A stretch of DNA of 48,997 nucleotides, taken from assembly GCA_031271905.1 (NCBI GenBank), contig JAISUT010000058.1, positions 1 through 48,997 of the forward strand. Reading direction: 5' to 3'. The notes beneath the pieces are model-generated. The model was not told where the DNA came from, made no database searches, and worked only from the letters and a program-made list of their open reading frames with translations. Positions 41,918 to 48,997 of the stretch are shown here, in pieces (positions within the stretch are counted from its first letter, which is position 1; each line of letters starts with the position of its first letter). Source of the stretch: Acidobacteriota bacterium. GTDB lineage: Bacteria > Acidobacteriota > UBA6911. A program made the translations under genes and the position numbers.

Positions 41918-43660
41918 ATGAACGACAAGACCTTCGACCTGACCGACCCGTTCGGCACCGCCCCGTCCAAGCCCCCGTTCCAGCAGGCCGTCTCGACCGG
42001 CGCGCCGTGGAACAACCTGCCCGTGACGCGCGACTACACGCTCGGGCAGCTCCTGGACCAGACCATCGCCCGTTGCGGCCCGCAGGACGCGGTGGTCTAC
42101 GCCGACCGCGACTACCGCCTGACCTGGTACGAGTTCGGCGAGGAGGTGGACCGCATGGCGCGGGGGCTGATGGCGCTCGGCGTCAAACGGGGGGAGAAGA
42201 TCGCGCTCTGGGCGACGAACGTCCCCCACTGGGTCACGCTCATGTTCGCGGCTGCCAAGATCGGCGCGATCCTCCTGCCGCTGAACACCAACTACAAGTC
42301 GGCCGAGATCGACTTCGCGCTCACGCAGTCGGACACGGAGAACCTTTTCCTCATCAACGGCTTCCGCGACACCGACTACGTCGCGACGATCTACGGGCTG
42401 ATCCCGGAGCTGCGGGGGCAGCCGCGCGGCTCGCTCAAGTCGGAGAAGTACCCGCACCTGAAGCGCGTCTTCTTCCTCGGCCCGGAAAAGCACCGCGGCA
42501 TGTACTCGCTCAACGAGCTGCTCGCCCTTTCGGTCGCGACCAGGCAGGAGGACTACCTGGAGCGCCAGCGCGGGAACAACTGCCGCGACGTGGTGAACAT
42601 GCAGTACACCTCGGGCACGACGGGCTTCCCCAAGGGGGTGCAGCTCACGCACTCCAACATCGGCAACGACGGCTTCTGGATCGGGGCGTGCCAGAACTTC
42701 TCGGCGCGCGACCGCGTCTGCATCCCCGTGCCGCTGTTCCACTGCTTCGGCTGCGTGCTGGGGGTGATGTCCTGCGTCAACCACGGCGCGACGATGGTGT
42801 TCGTGGAAAAGTACGACGCCGTGACGGTCATGATGTCGATCGAGAAGGAGCGTTGCACGGCGGTCTACGGCGTCCCGACGATGTACATCGCCATGCTCGA
42901 CCACCCGCTGTTCGACCGTTTCGACTTCTCCTCGCTGCGCACCGGCATCATGTCCGGCTCGACCTGCCCGGTGGCGCGCATGCAGCAGTGCGTGGACAAG
43001 ATGAACATGCGCGAGATCACCAACCCCTACGGCCTGACCGAGTCGGGGCCGGTGATGACCCAGACGCGCTACTTTGAAACCAGCATCGAGCGCAAGTGCA
43101 ACTCCATCGGCCAGGCGCTGCCCGGCATCGAGGTCGCCATCATCAACGCGGAGACGGGCGCGCTGTGCGCCGTGGGCGAGCAGGGGGAGATCTGCTGCCG
43201 GGGCTTCAACACCATGAAGGGGTATTACAAGATGCCGGAGGCGACCGCCAAGTGCATCGACACCGACGGCTGGCTCCATTCGGGCGACATCGGCTGCATG
43301 GACGCCGACGGCTACTTCTACATCACCGGGCGGCTGAAGGACCTGATCATCCGCGGCGGCGAGAACATCAGCCCCAAGGAGGTCGAGGACTTCATCGGCC
43401 ACATGCCGGGGGTGCAGGACGTGCAGGTGGTGGGGGTGCCGAGCAAGAAGTACGGCGAGCAGCCGGCGGCCTTCGTCATCAAAAAGCCGGGGGCGGACAT
43501 CACCGAGCAGGACGTGCTCGACTTCTGCCGCAACAAGATCGCCTGGTTCAAGACGCCCAAGTACATCGCCTTCGTCGAGGAGTACCCGATGACCGCGAGC
43601 CAGAAGATCCAGAAGTACAAGCTGCGCGAGACCGCCGCCCAGCTCTGGCCCGACGCCTAG
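41918..43660 (+). CDS. AMP-dependent acyl-CoA synthetase
   Basis: A 580-residue adenylate-forming ligase that activates a carboxylic acid with ATP and CoA. I chose the ATG at 41918 (MNDKTFDLTDPF); a TTG nine codons upstream is less likely. Conserved parts: the phosphate-binding loop MQYTSGTTGFPKGVQLTHSN (~228), the A5 motif NPYGLTESGPVMTQTR, the A7-A8 region GWLHSGDIGCMDADGYFYIT and GRLKDLIIRGGENISPKEVE, and a C-terminal lysine in MTASQKIQKYKLRE for the adenylation step. Length and motifs match medium/long-chain or aromatic acyl-CoA synthetases of the FadD/CaiC-like group; the substrate is undetermined. It follows the XRE-cupin regulator by 79 nt. Confidence 0.93.
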   Translation: MNDKTFDLTDPFGTAPSKPPFQQAVSTGAPWNNLPVTRDYTLGQLLDQTIARCGPQDAVVYADRDYRLTWYEFGEEVDRMARGLMALGVKRGEKIALWATNVPHWVTLMFAAAKIGAILLPLNTNYKSAEIDFALTQSDTENLFLINGFRDTDYVATIYGLIPELRGQPRGSLKSEKYPHLKRVFFLGPEKHRGMYSLNELLALSVATRQEDYLERQRGNNCRDVVNMQYTSGTTGFPKGVQLTHSNIGNDGFWIGACQNFSARDRVCIPVPLFHCFGCVLGVMSCVNHGATMVFVEKYDAVTVMMSIEKERCTAVYGVPTMYIAMLDHPLFDRFDFSSLRTGIMSGSTCPVARMQQCVDKMNMREITNPYGLTESGPVMTQTRYFETSIERKCNSIGQALPGIEVAIINAETGALCAVGEQGEICCRGFNTMKGYYKMPEATAKCIDTDGWLHSGDIGCMDADGYFYITGRLKDLIIRGGENISPKEVEDFIGHMPGVQDVQVVGVPSKKYGEQPAAFVIKKPGADITEQDVLDFCRNKIAWFKTPKYIAFVEEYPMTASQKIQKYKLRETAAQLWPDA

Positions 43661-43703
43661 GCGGCACCGCCCCGCAAGGCCGCCGCCTCCGCGTCGCCGG
43701 ACG

Positions 43704-44720
43704 TCACGGGCGGTTCCAGACGAAGGCGCCGAACTCCTTGCGGGGCAGGAAGCCCAGCCGCCGGTACCAGCCGCAGGCGCGTGAGTTCTTGTCGGAGACC
43801 GTCAGGCTCAGGGCGCCGAAGCCCCAGGCGCGGAGCTTGCCCAGGCATCGCCCCATCAGCGCGTCGCCCACCCCCGTCCCCTTGCAGTCTGGGCGCACGG
43901 CTATCTGCGGGAGCAGGGCGCTCCCTTCCGCGATGCGGGAGCAGATGGCGTAGCCGCAAGGCCCCCCCCCTTCGTCCAGCGCCATGAAGGAGGCGTCCGG
44001 CAGGAATACGCCGCAACCGGGATTCCCCACCAGGCTGCGCAGGTAGTTCTCGCAGGCCTCCGCCGTCAGGTAATCCTCGCAGATGTCCGCGTCCAACTCC
44101 CCCCGGTAGCTCTCCACCGTCATCTTGGCGGCACCTTTGAGCCGCGCGGTGTCGAAAGGGACGATGGTTGCGGAGGGGGTGCCGCGCCTTTCCACGGCGC
44201 GTCCGCCCCCGGCCCCGTCGCCAAGGCGCAGGGTCATGTAGAGGCGGGGGTAGCGCCGGAAGCCGTTGCGCGCGAAGACCCCGGCGAAGCTCTGCCGGCG
44301 GAAGGGGAGTATCTGGGCTTCGACGCGGCGGACGGCGGACGAGTCCCTGAAGCTCGCCACCGCCAAGTCCAGAAGGCCGTCCGCCACCTCCTGCGCGTCT
44401 TTGGCGGGGATCGTCCCCGTCGTGTAAAGCGCGCCGATGTTGCCTTTGGAACGCGCCTGGGGTTGCCCGGGGGACGAACTGATGAGGAAATAGATGTAGC
44501 CCGCCATCTTCCAACCCGCGCCAGCGGCGTCGCCGACGAAGGCGGCGTAGCCCGGCAGCATCTTCTTGTCGATGAAAGACAGCAGTATCTGCTGGATGAT
44601 GGAGTAGTCCCAGCCGAGTTCGCCCAGCCACGCCTCCTGCTCCTCCTGCATCAGCAGGGAGAGGTCGCGCAGGCGGGGGGCGCCCAACCGGCTTATCGGG
44701 ATGTAGCGGATGTCTGGCAT
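43704..44720 (-). CDS. Tandem GNAT acetyltransferase-like protein
   Basis: A 338-residue cytoplasmic protein. The start at ATG 44720 (MPDIRYIPISRLGAPRL) lies inside the 3' end of the HD-GYP gene (28-nt overlap), which suggests coupling. Two GNAT-like halves are visible. The N-terminal one (~1-160) is degenerate (MAGYIYFLISS, NIGALYTTGTIPAKDAQEVA). The C-terminal one (~175-338) keeps the acetyl-CoA loop IAVRPDCKGTGVGDALMGRC and the terminal AWGFGALSLTVSDKNSRACG, then WYRRLGFLP. The N-terminal half may be structural or bind a partner. The substrate is unknown. Co-transcription with the HD-GYP regulator suggests a signalling link. Confidence 0.85.
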   Translation of the reverse strand: MPDIRYIPISRLGAPRLRDLSLLMQEEQEAWLGELGWDYSIIQQILLSFIDKKMLPGYAAFVGDAAGAGWKMAGYIYFLISSSPGQPQARSKGNIGALYTTGTIPAKDAQEVADGLLDLAVASFRDSSAVRRVEAQILPFRRQSFAGVFARNGFRRYPRLYMTLRLGDGAGGGRAVERRGTPSATIVPFDTARLKGAAKMTVESYRGELDADICEDYLTAEACENYLRSLVGNPGCGVFLPDASFMALDEGGGPCGYAICSRIAEGSALLPQIAVRPDCKGTGVGDALMGRCLGKLRAWGFGALSLTVSDKNSRACGWYRRLGFLPRKEFGAFVWNRP

Positions 44721-45817
44721 GGGATCCCGAAGCCCTCGTCGCCGGATTCGGAGTGCATGCCGTTGACCGTGTCGCGGATCCCGACCCACGTGTCCACCGG
44801 CATGTCCAGGAACGCATCGGCGACATGCGGGTCGAACTGCATCCCGGAGCAGCGGCGTATCTCGTCGCGAGCATCCTCGAACGACTTCGCCGTGCGGTAG
44901 GGGCGGTCGCTGGTGATGGCGTCCACCGTGTCGGCGACGGCGAATATCCGCGCGCCGAGCGGGATGTCCGCGCCGCCGAGGCGGTTCGGATAGCCCATGC
45001 CGTCCCAGCGCTCGTGGTGGCACAGGACGATGTCGGCGGCGGGGGAGAGGAACTCTATCCCCGACAGGATGTCGTAGCCCGTCTCGGAGTGCTTGCGCAT
45101 CTCCAGCCACTCGCGGTCGGTCAGGCGCCCCGGCTTGAGCAGGATGGAGTCCGGGACGCCGATCTTGCCGATGTCGTGCAACAGCGCGCCGCACGCCACC
45201 TGATCCACCCCCTCGTGCTTCAAGCCGAGGTATTTCGCCAACGCGATGGCGTATTCGCGCACCCGTTGCGAATGCGCCCCCGTCTCGTGCTCCCGCACGT
45301 CCAAGGCGCTCACCATGGTCTCCAGCGTTATGCGGTAGCTGGCTTCGACTTCGCGCAACGTCTCGTGCAGCTCGGCGGTGCGCGAGCGGATGACGGCTTC
45401 GAGCTTCTCGCGGTGCCTGCGGTTCTCTATCATCAGGTTCCGTCGTTCCAACGCCATGTCCACGGAGTGCCGGATGGTGTTCAGGTCGAAGGGCTTGGTG
45501 ATGAAGTCGCAGGCGCCGATGCGCAGGGAGTCCACCGCGACCTGTATGTCCTTGAACCCGGTGATCATGATGAACGAGGTTTCGGGGTTTTGCGCACGGG
45601 CGCGGCGCAGGAACTCCATGCCGGACATGCCGGGCATCCTGACGTCGCTGATCACCAGGGAATAATTCCGCGCCTCCAGCTTTTCAAGCGCCTCGATGGC
45701 GCTCGCCGACTCCTGGCACTCCGAGCCGAGCTCTTCGAGCTGGCGCATCAGCACCGTCCGCACACTGTCTTCGTCATCCACGATCAGGATGCTTTCCCGC
45801 GTGTTCTGCATCGCCAT
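44693..45817 (-). CDS. HD-GYP cyclic-di-GMP phosphodiesterase response regulator
   Basis: A 374-residue response regulator. The ATG at 45817 begins MAMQNTRESILIVDDEDSVR; an AGGGCGG stretch lies upstream. The receiver domain spans ~8-125, with the acidic pair DDED, the phospho-acceptor Asp in LVISDVRMPGMSG, T in MITGFKD and K in FITKPFD. A coiled-coil linker (~130-180) precedes the HD-GYP domain (~190-360), which carries HDIGKIGVPDSILLKPG, HHERWDGMGYPNRLGG and FAVADTVDAITSDRPYR. All the metal-binding His/Asp residues expected in an active phosphodiesterase are present. No histidine kinase is adjacent. It overlaps the genes on both sides. Confidence 0.95.
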   Translation of the reverse strand: MAMQNTRESILIVDDEDSVRTVLMRQLEELGSECQESASAIEALEKLEARNYSLVISDVRMPGMSGMEFLRRARAQNPETSFIMITGFKDIQVAVDSLRIGACDFITKPFDLNTIRHSVDMALERRNLMIENRRHREKLEAVIRSRTAELHETLREVEASYRITLETMVSALDVREHETGAHSQRVREYAIALAKYLGLKHEGVDQVACGALLHDIGKIGVPDSILLKPGRLTDREWLEMRKHSETGYDILSGIEFLSPAADIVLCHHERWDGMGYPNRLGGADIPLGARIFAVADTVDAITSDRPYRTAKSFEDARDEIRRCSGMQFDPHVADAFLDMPVDTWVGIRDTVNGMHSESGDEGFGIPCQTSATSR

Positions 45818-46163
45818 CTTCGACCGCCCTAACTGTTGGTTGGTTGATCGCCCGCCGCTCCTCCGCCAGCTTCCCCAGCTCCCGGAGGACGTCCCGGTGT
45901 TGGGCCGCCATCGATTCCCGGAGAAAGCGCGCCTGCGCCCCCTGCGTCCAAAGTTGCGCCCCGCCGGCGTCCCGGAAGGGCGATTTGCGCGAAAGGAGGA
46001 CGCGACCGCCTGCAAACACCTGCGTCACGATGCACGGCTCCGGGAAGTTCGCGTTCTCCGTCTGCACATGGAGTTCGCGGCCGCAGAAAACCAAGGTGTC
46101 GTTCAGCCCCATCATGTGCTTCGGCTTCTTCGCCGTCGTGGGCGCCGCGTCGGAGGCTTTCAC
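45774..46163 (-). CDS. Small conserved-looking protein of unknown function
   Basis: A 129-residue protein I do not recognise. The GTG at 46163 is preferred because GGAAGGA is 5 nt upstream; an ATG 15 codons earlier lacks a ribosome site. A polar Lys/Ala lead is followed by a beta-rich module (GLNDTLVFCGRELHVQTENA, then PCIVTQVFAGGRVLLSRKSP) and a helical C-terminus (MAAQHRDVLRELGKLAEERR). Its 3' end overlaps the HD-GYP gene by 44 nt in another frame, so the two are probably translated together. It may be an accessory or sensor to the HD-GYP protein (inference from gene order). Confidence 0.65.
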   Translation of the reverse strand: MKASDAAPTTAKKPKHMMGLNDTLVFCGRELHVQTENANFPEPCIVTQVFAGGRVLLSRKSPFRDAGGAQLWTQGAQARFLRESMAAQHRDVLRELGKLAEERRAINQPTVRAVEDGDAEHAGKHPDRG

Positions 46164-46248
46164 GTCATCCTTCCCTCGCCTTGGATTTTCCGCCCCGTTC
46201 CCGTCCATGCCGCGCCCAAAATCCTTATCGACGCAAGGGATTGAATCT

Positions 46249-47424
46249 TTAATCGCGACGGCTGCGGAGTGCGCGCTTGACCTTTTCGATGGCGACGACC
46301 ATCGACACCATGAGCGTCACCATCACGACGGCGGCCAAGGCCGCCTCCGGCGCGTCCAACCGGTTGCGGAAGACGCGGTTCATCCCCGGGAACAGGGCGC
46401 AGCCGTAGACGATCACCAGGTGCACGACGTAGATCACCAATGTGTGCCTGCCGACCTGCTTGACGATTTGCGGGATGCCGCGCAGCCTTTGCGCGAGGAA
46501 GGACATCGCCCCGTTCAGCATCAGGACGACCCCGACCCGTCGCGCCACGACGCCGATCTGGCCGACCCATGCGGCGTCCCACCCGAAGACCGCCCCACCG
46601 AAGCGTGCGAGCAGGATGGACACGCCGAGGACGAGGACGCCGACCCCCGACAGCCTGCCGCTGAAGCCGGGCGAAGTGAAGGCGTCGGGACGCCGCGCCA
46701 GCCAACTGCCCAGGACGGCGCCTGAAAGCACGTAGCCCGCCCAGGGGAAGAAGGGGAAGTACGAGCCGGTCCCGTGGTAGAGGTATGCCGCTAAAAACGC
46801 GGGGAGGCGGTCTTTCCAGGCGACGGGCTCGGTGACGGTGAACATCCCGAAGAAGAAAAGCGCGCCGCAGAGGAACACCAGCCAATCCTTGAGCCGTGCA
46901 GTCTCCGCCACGAGGTCGAAGATCAAGATGAACAGCAGGCCGAAGCCGATGAGGTGGAGCGCATCGACCGTGAAGAACACCCGCCACTGGTTGGGGGTGA
47001 CCGTGCTGAAATCGACGATGTGGCGCCCTGGATAGCGCAGCAGGTAGCCGATGGCGACCAGGGTCAGGAAGCGGATGAAGCCTTTCTTGACGCGCGGGTT
47101 CTCGAAAAAGGGGATCTGGCCGGCCCGCAGCAGGTAGGTGAACACCGCTCCCGAGGAGAACATGAAGATCGGCGCGGTGAAACCCCGGATGCCGAGCCAG
47201 ACCGCGTAGACGGGCGAGTCGGGGCGGCGGCAGGCGCTGTCGAGGAAGGCGTCCACGGTGTGCCCCTCGACCATCATCAAGACCGCCAGAGCCTTCATCA
47301 TGTCGAGGAAGTATATCCGCCGCTTCCCCTGGGCCGCCGGCATCGCGGCGGACGCCGGCGCGGGTGTCGCCGGGGGCGCGGGCGCCCCCCCGCCCGCCGT
47401 CTGCAATGTGTCTGCCTGGTTCAC
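46249..47424 (-). CDS. DUF1624 / heparan-alpha-glucosaminide acetyltransferase-like membrane protein
   Basis: A 391-residue polytopic inner-membrane protein. The start is uncertain: the GTG at 47424 is used, but a start at the internal Met before PAAQGKRRIYFLDMM is also possible. The core begins RRIYFLDMMKALAVLMMVEG followed by HTVDAF. This is the DUF1624 / HGSNAT catalytic signature, with a conserved His after the first helix. About ten hydrophobic segments follow (GFTAPIFMFSSGAVFTYLL, FFPFFPWAGYVLSGAVLGSW, TLVIYVVHLVIVYGCALF). Such proteins move acyl groups across the membrane to sugars or similar acceptors. The Pro/Ala-rich lead looks unstructured. It is upstream of the small protein and HD-GYP genes on the same strand. 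Confidence 0.85.
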   Translation of the reverse strand: MNQADTLQTAGGGAPAPPATPAPASAAMPAAQGKRRIYFLDMMKALAVLMMVEGHTVDAFLDSACRRPDSPVYAVWLGIRGFTAPIFMFSSGAVFTYLLRAGQIPFFENPRVKKGFIRFLTLVAIGYLLRYPGRHIVDFSTVTPNQWRVFFTVDALHLIGFGLLFILIFDLVAETARLKDWLVFLCGALFFFGMFTVTEPVAWKDRLPAFLAAYLYHGTGSYFPFFPWAGYVLSGAVLGSWLARRPDAFTSPGFSGRLSGVGVLVLGVSILLARFGGAVFGWDAAWVGQIGVVARRVGVVLMLNGAMSFLAQRLRGIPQIVKQVGRHTLVIYVVHLVIVYGCALFPGMNRVFRNRLDAPEAALAAVVMVTLMVSMVVAIEKVKRALRSRRD

Positions 47425-47604
47425 GGCGTAAAAAATAACACCACTGCGGCGGATTGCCAAAAGGTTTGCGCGCTCGGCTGGCGCTTCTCGTAGAAGCCCG
47501 CGAACACGAGGTTGCGCAGACCGTCGATTCGGGGAACGCGGCTCCCCCGCGTTTTCAACGTTTCCGTCGTTCGATTAACTGAAAAAGTCAGGTTTTAGCC
47601 GACC

Positions 47605-47912
47605 TCAGATCTCGTAGCTCCAGAACTCGTCCTGCTCCAACTCGACGCTCTTGAGCTTGTCGTCGGACTTGAACTGCAACTCGGGGTTGCGCACGCTGGC
47701 CCGCGTCTTTTCCGGGACGCTCTTGGTGATGAAGGCGTTCGAGCCGATGACGACGCCCGTGCCGTGGTCGATGAAGAAGTGGTGGCCGAGCGACGCCCCA
47801 GGGTGGATGTCGATGCCGGTGATGCCGTGCGCGTGCCCGGTCATCATGCGCGGGATGAGCGGGACTTCGAGCAGGTAAAGCTCGTGCGCAGAGTGCGCGG
47901 CTGGGATTTGAC
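47605..47912 (-). pseudogene. cysE: Serine O-acetyltransferase relic with internal deletion
   Basis: The minus strand reads [20 protein letters not shown], then [20 protein letters not shown] and [12 protein letters not shown], closely matching the C-terminal catalytic domain of long-form serine acetyltransferases (CysE/EpsC). It then jumps from VVIG straight to [20 protein letters not shown]. Intact enzymes have about 50 residues of hexapeptide repeats between these segments. The 5' end is also missing: homology starts near 47912, at the edge of the AT-rich island. The frame still ends cleanly at TGA 47605. It is probably non-functional and marks an old insertion or deletion site. Confidence 0.8.
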
Positions 47913-47945
47913 AAACCAGTCTGGATATGCAACACTCACATCATT

Positions 47946-48185
47946 ATGCGAACGATTACATTGGCAATTGACGATGATACCTTTGTTTTAGGCGAGTCAT
48001 ACGCACGGGAAAACGGACTTTCCCTTGACGCTTTGGTTTCCAGCCTCATACGCCGTCAGGTCGCTGGTTTTGACAAACAAGCATGGCTTGACAGTACTTT
48101 TAGCATCATGGATGCCGCAGGTGGATGTTCCTCCGGCAAGCGCTGGACCAGAGAGGAACTGCATGAGCGTCAAGCCGTTTCTTGA
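47946..48185 (+). CDS. Antitoxin of a type II toxin-antitoxin pair
   Basis: A 79-residue protein with MRTITLAIDDDTFVLGESYA and RENGLSLDALVSSLIRRQVA, the short beta strand plus two helices of ribbon-helix-helix-like VapB/DUF6364-type antitoxins. A flexible toxin-binding tail follows. It overlaps the PIN toxin gene by 23 nt. The pair would be autoregulated by the antitoxin or its complex with the toxin (family knowledge). The ribosome site is weak. The gene begins the AT-rich island, just beyond the truncated end of the cysE relic. Confidence 0.8.
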   Translation: MRTITLAIDDDTFVLGESYARENGLSLDALVSSLIRRQVAGFDKQAWLDSTFSIMDAAGGCSSGKRWTREELHERQAVS

Positions 48186-48606
48186 TACGAACATTTTGGT
48201 CTACACCGCCGACTCGCGCCATCCTGAAAAGCAACTGACCGCCAGAAACATACTGTCGCATTTTGTTTTGAACTCCCGACCTGTTATTTCAATGCAAGTG
48301 TTGCAGGAGTTTTATACTACTGCGGTCAAGAAACTGAATATAGCGCAATTTGAAGCAAAGAAATTGTGCCATAATTTTACTATGCTGAAAACAGTAATAT
48401 TGGACACGCACAATCTGGAATGCGCCATTGATATTAGCATTGTATCGAAAATTTCGTTTTGGGACGCCATGATTATCGAAGCGGCAAAAACAGGCGGTTG
48501 CGACATTGTTTTGTCTGAAGATTTAAACGACGGGCAAACAATCGCCGGTGTAAAAATCATAAACCCTTTTGCCAACAGTGATTGGAAATCGAATATCGGG
48601 TTATGA
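48163..48606 (+). CDS. PIN-domain toxin (VapC-like ribonuclease)
   Basis: A 147-residue putative Mg-dependent endoribonuclease. The ATG at 48163 has GAGGA 6 nt upstream. PIN active-site acidic residues are visible: Asp in KPFLDTNILVYTAD (with the TN motif), Glu in QVLQEFYTTAVKKLN, Asp in SFWDAMIIEAA and the D/E pair in IVLSEDLNDGQTI. Length is typical of VapC toxins. It overlaps the upstream antitoxin and touches the next gene with an ATGA junction. Base composition is much richer in A/T than the chromosome around it, a sign of horizontal transfer. Confidence 0.9.
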   Translation: MSVKPFLDTNILVYTADSRHPEKQLTARNILSHFVLNSRPVISMQVLQEFYTTAVKKLNIAQFEAKKLCHNFTMLKTVILDTHNLECAIDISIVSKISFWDAMIIEAAKTGGCDIVLSEDLNDGQTIAGVKIINPFANSDWKSNIGL

Positions 48607-48878
48607 AAACAGAAAATATCTGCGATGAAATAACAGAATACCTTATCGCCAAATACACCAAACAATCTGCTCAAAATCTTGAACTCATAAAAGATTGGAC
48701 TCTTGAAAATGAAAGAATGAGCGCTTACTACGGGCGTGAACTTCTTGAACTTATCCAAAATGTAGACGATGCTTATTTAGAATTATGCGATAACGACCCC
48801 TCAAAAATTGGTCATGATGTAAAATGTCAAATAACCTATAAAGATAACAAACTTACAATTGCAAACACTGGCACTTAG
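48603..48878 (+). pseudogene. N-terminal fragment of a GHKL-type (sacsin-like) ATPase gene
   Basis: The frame starts at ATG 48603, overlapping the toxin stop codon, and encodes 91 residues. The segment YYGRELLELIQNVDDAYLEL is the N-box of HSP90/sacsin-type GHKL ATPases (E.lqN..Da), and DNKLTIANTGT is the start of the following G1 box (.N.G.pf). The family normally continues for many hundreds of residues. Here the frame ends at TAG 48876-48878, exactly where an IS5-like end begins. The TAG belongs to a TTAG target site. It is almost certainly disrupted by insertion. Intact relatives are often in defence or DUF3883-type loci. Confidence 0.75.
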
Positions 48879-48997
48879 GGAAACGCTGAACAATTCGCAG
48901 ATGCCTTCAGCATCCATGAGAAACCAGTTCAAAATTTTGGATTCGCCCCCTGTCGGGATGAAATTTCTGTCAGAACCGCATGGGACACCCCCCTTGG
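48879..48997. mobile_element. Left end of an IS5-group insertion sequence (partial)
   Basis: Homology of the ATPase gene stops at 48878. The next bases, GGAAACGCTGAACAATTCGC, resemble the terminal inverted repeat of IS5-group elements (GGAAggtgcGAAcAAgtc), and the preceding TTAG matches their YTAR target preference. The transposase gene would lie to the right, outside the window. The family call is from motif memory and needs the missing right end. Confidence 0.5.

Noticed and set aside
47535-47555. Intrinsic terminator aacgcgg-ctccc-ccgcgtt followed by Ts on the plus strand
   Set aside because: No plus-strand gene ends upstream of it, and on the minus strand, where the cysE relic ends, the T-run is on the wrong side. 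It may be a leftover, and I did not list it as functional.
1-48997. tRNA, rRNA or riboswitch genes
   Set aside because: Reading the intergenic regions on both strands I found no rRNA segment, no cloverleaf with TTCRANNC-type loop and no familiar riboswitch core. A covariance-model scan would be needed to exclude small RNAs.

Overview
The window is a stretch of high-GC chromosome from a Gram-negative bacterium. A lipoprotein, a two-partner-secretion exoprotein, a PilX-like type IV pilus protein and two Tat-exported proteins support an outer membrane. Two tetrahaem c-type cytochromes, a fumarate-reductase-type flavoprotein, a xanthine-dehydrogenase-type subunit and a probable selenoprotein suggest an anaerobic or respiratory lifestyle. 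My best guess is a deltaproteobacterial-type (Desulfobacterota-like) organism, but nothing in the window fixes the taxon.

Layout. 1-15000 is an envelope and secretion region, almost all on the minus strand: a small membrane protein, a 1741-residue secreted protein with a hydrolase-like domain, Fn3/Ig repeats and two formylglycine-generating-enzyme (FGE)-like domains, a lipoprotein with a Ca-binding-like loop, a ModA-like periplasmic protein, and a 2070-residue haemagglutinin-like adhesin. 15000-16360 is an intergenic graveyard with palindromic repeats, a 16-C homopolymer and remnants of an IS256-type transposase and an Rpn-like gene. 16365-19716 is a respiratory module: a DUF1573-like protein with an in-frame TGA at an expected cysteine, a tetrahaem cytochrome, then divergently a Tat-exported flavoprotein and a second tetrahaem cytochrome. 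19717-21512 is a lower-GC island with a membrane protein flanked by a 67-nt direct repeat, plus a truncated Rpn-family gene.

21728-27436 is metabolic and highly conserved: aguB-aguA (agmatine to putrescine), then rfbB-rfbA-rfbC-rfbD (dTDP-L-rhamnose). 27437-31026 holds a palindrome cluster, an AAA/DUF4143 ATPase and a small membrane protein translationally coupled to a NoeA-like methyltransferase. 31135-34550 (minus) has a copper-type P-ATPase and an exported VOC protein. 34842-39524 has a divergent xanthine-dehydrogenase-type molybdopterin subunit lacking the usual GxGE glutamate, two Hsp20 chaperones and a Tat-exported cupin-like protein. 39649-43660 has a PilX-like protein, an XRE-cupin regulator and an acyl-CoA synthetase, probably controlled as a unit. 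43704-47424 (minus) has a double GNAT protein, an HD-GYP response regulator, a small conserved protein and a DUF1624-type membrane acyltransferase.

47605-48997 is a junction: a serine acetyltransferase relic with an internal deletion, then an AT-rich island with an antitoxin/PIN toxin pair and an ATPase N-terminus cut at a TTAG site by what looks like the end of an IS5-group element.

The most interesting item is the candidate selenocysteine codon in the DUF1573-like gene (residue 69, motif TS-U-ACT), followed by a plausible bacterial SECIS hairpin. I saw no rRNA, tRNA or CRISPR array. Start codons were chosen from Shine-Dalgarno spacing and family N-termini, so many differ from the longest open frame.
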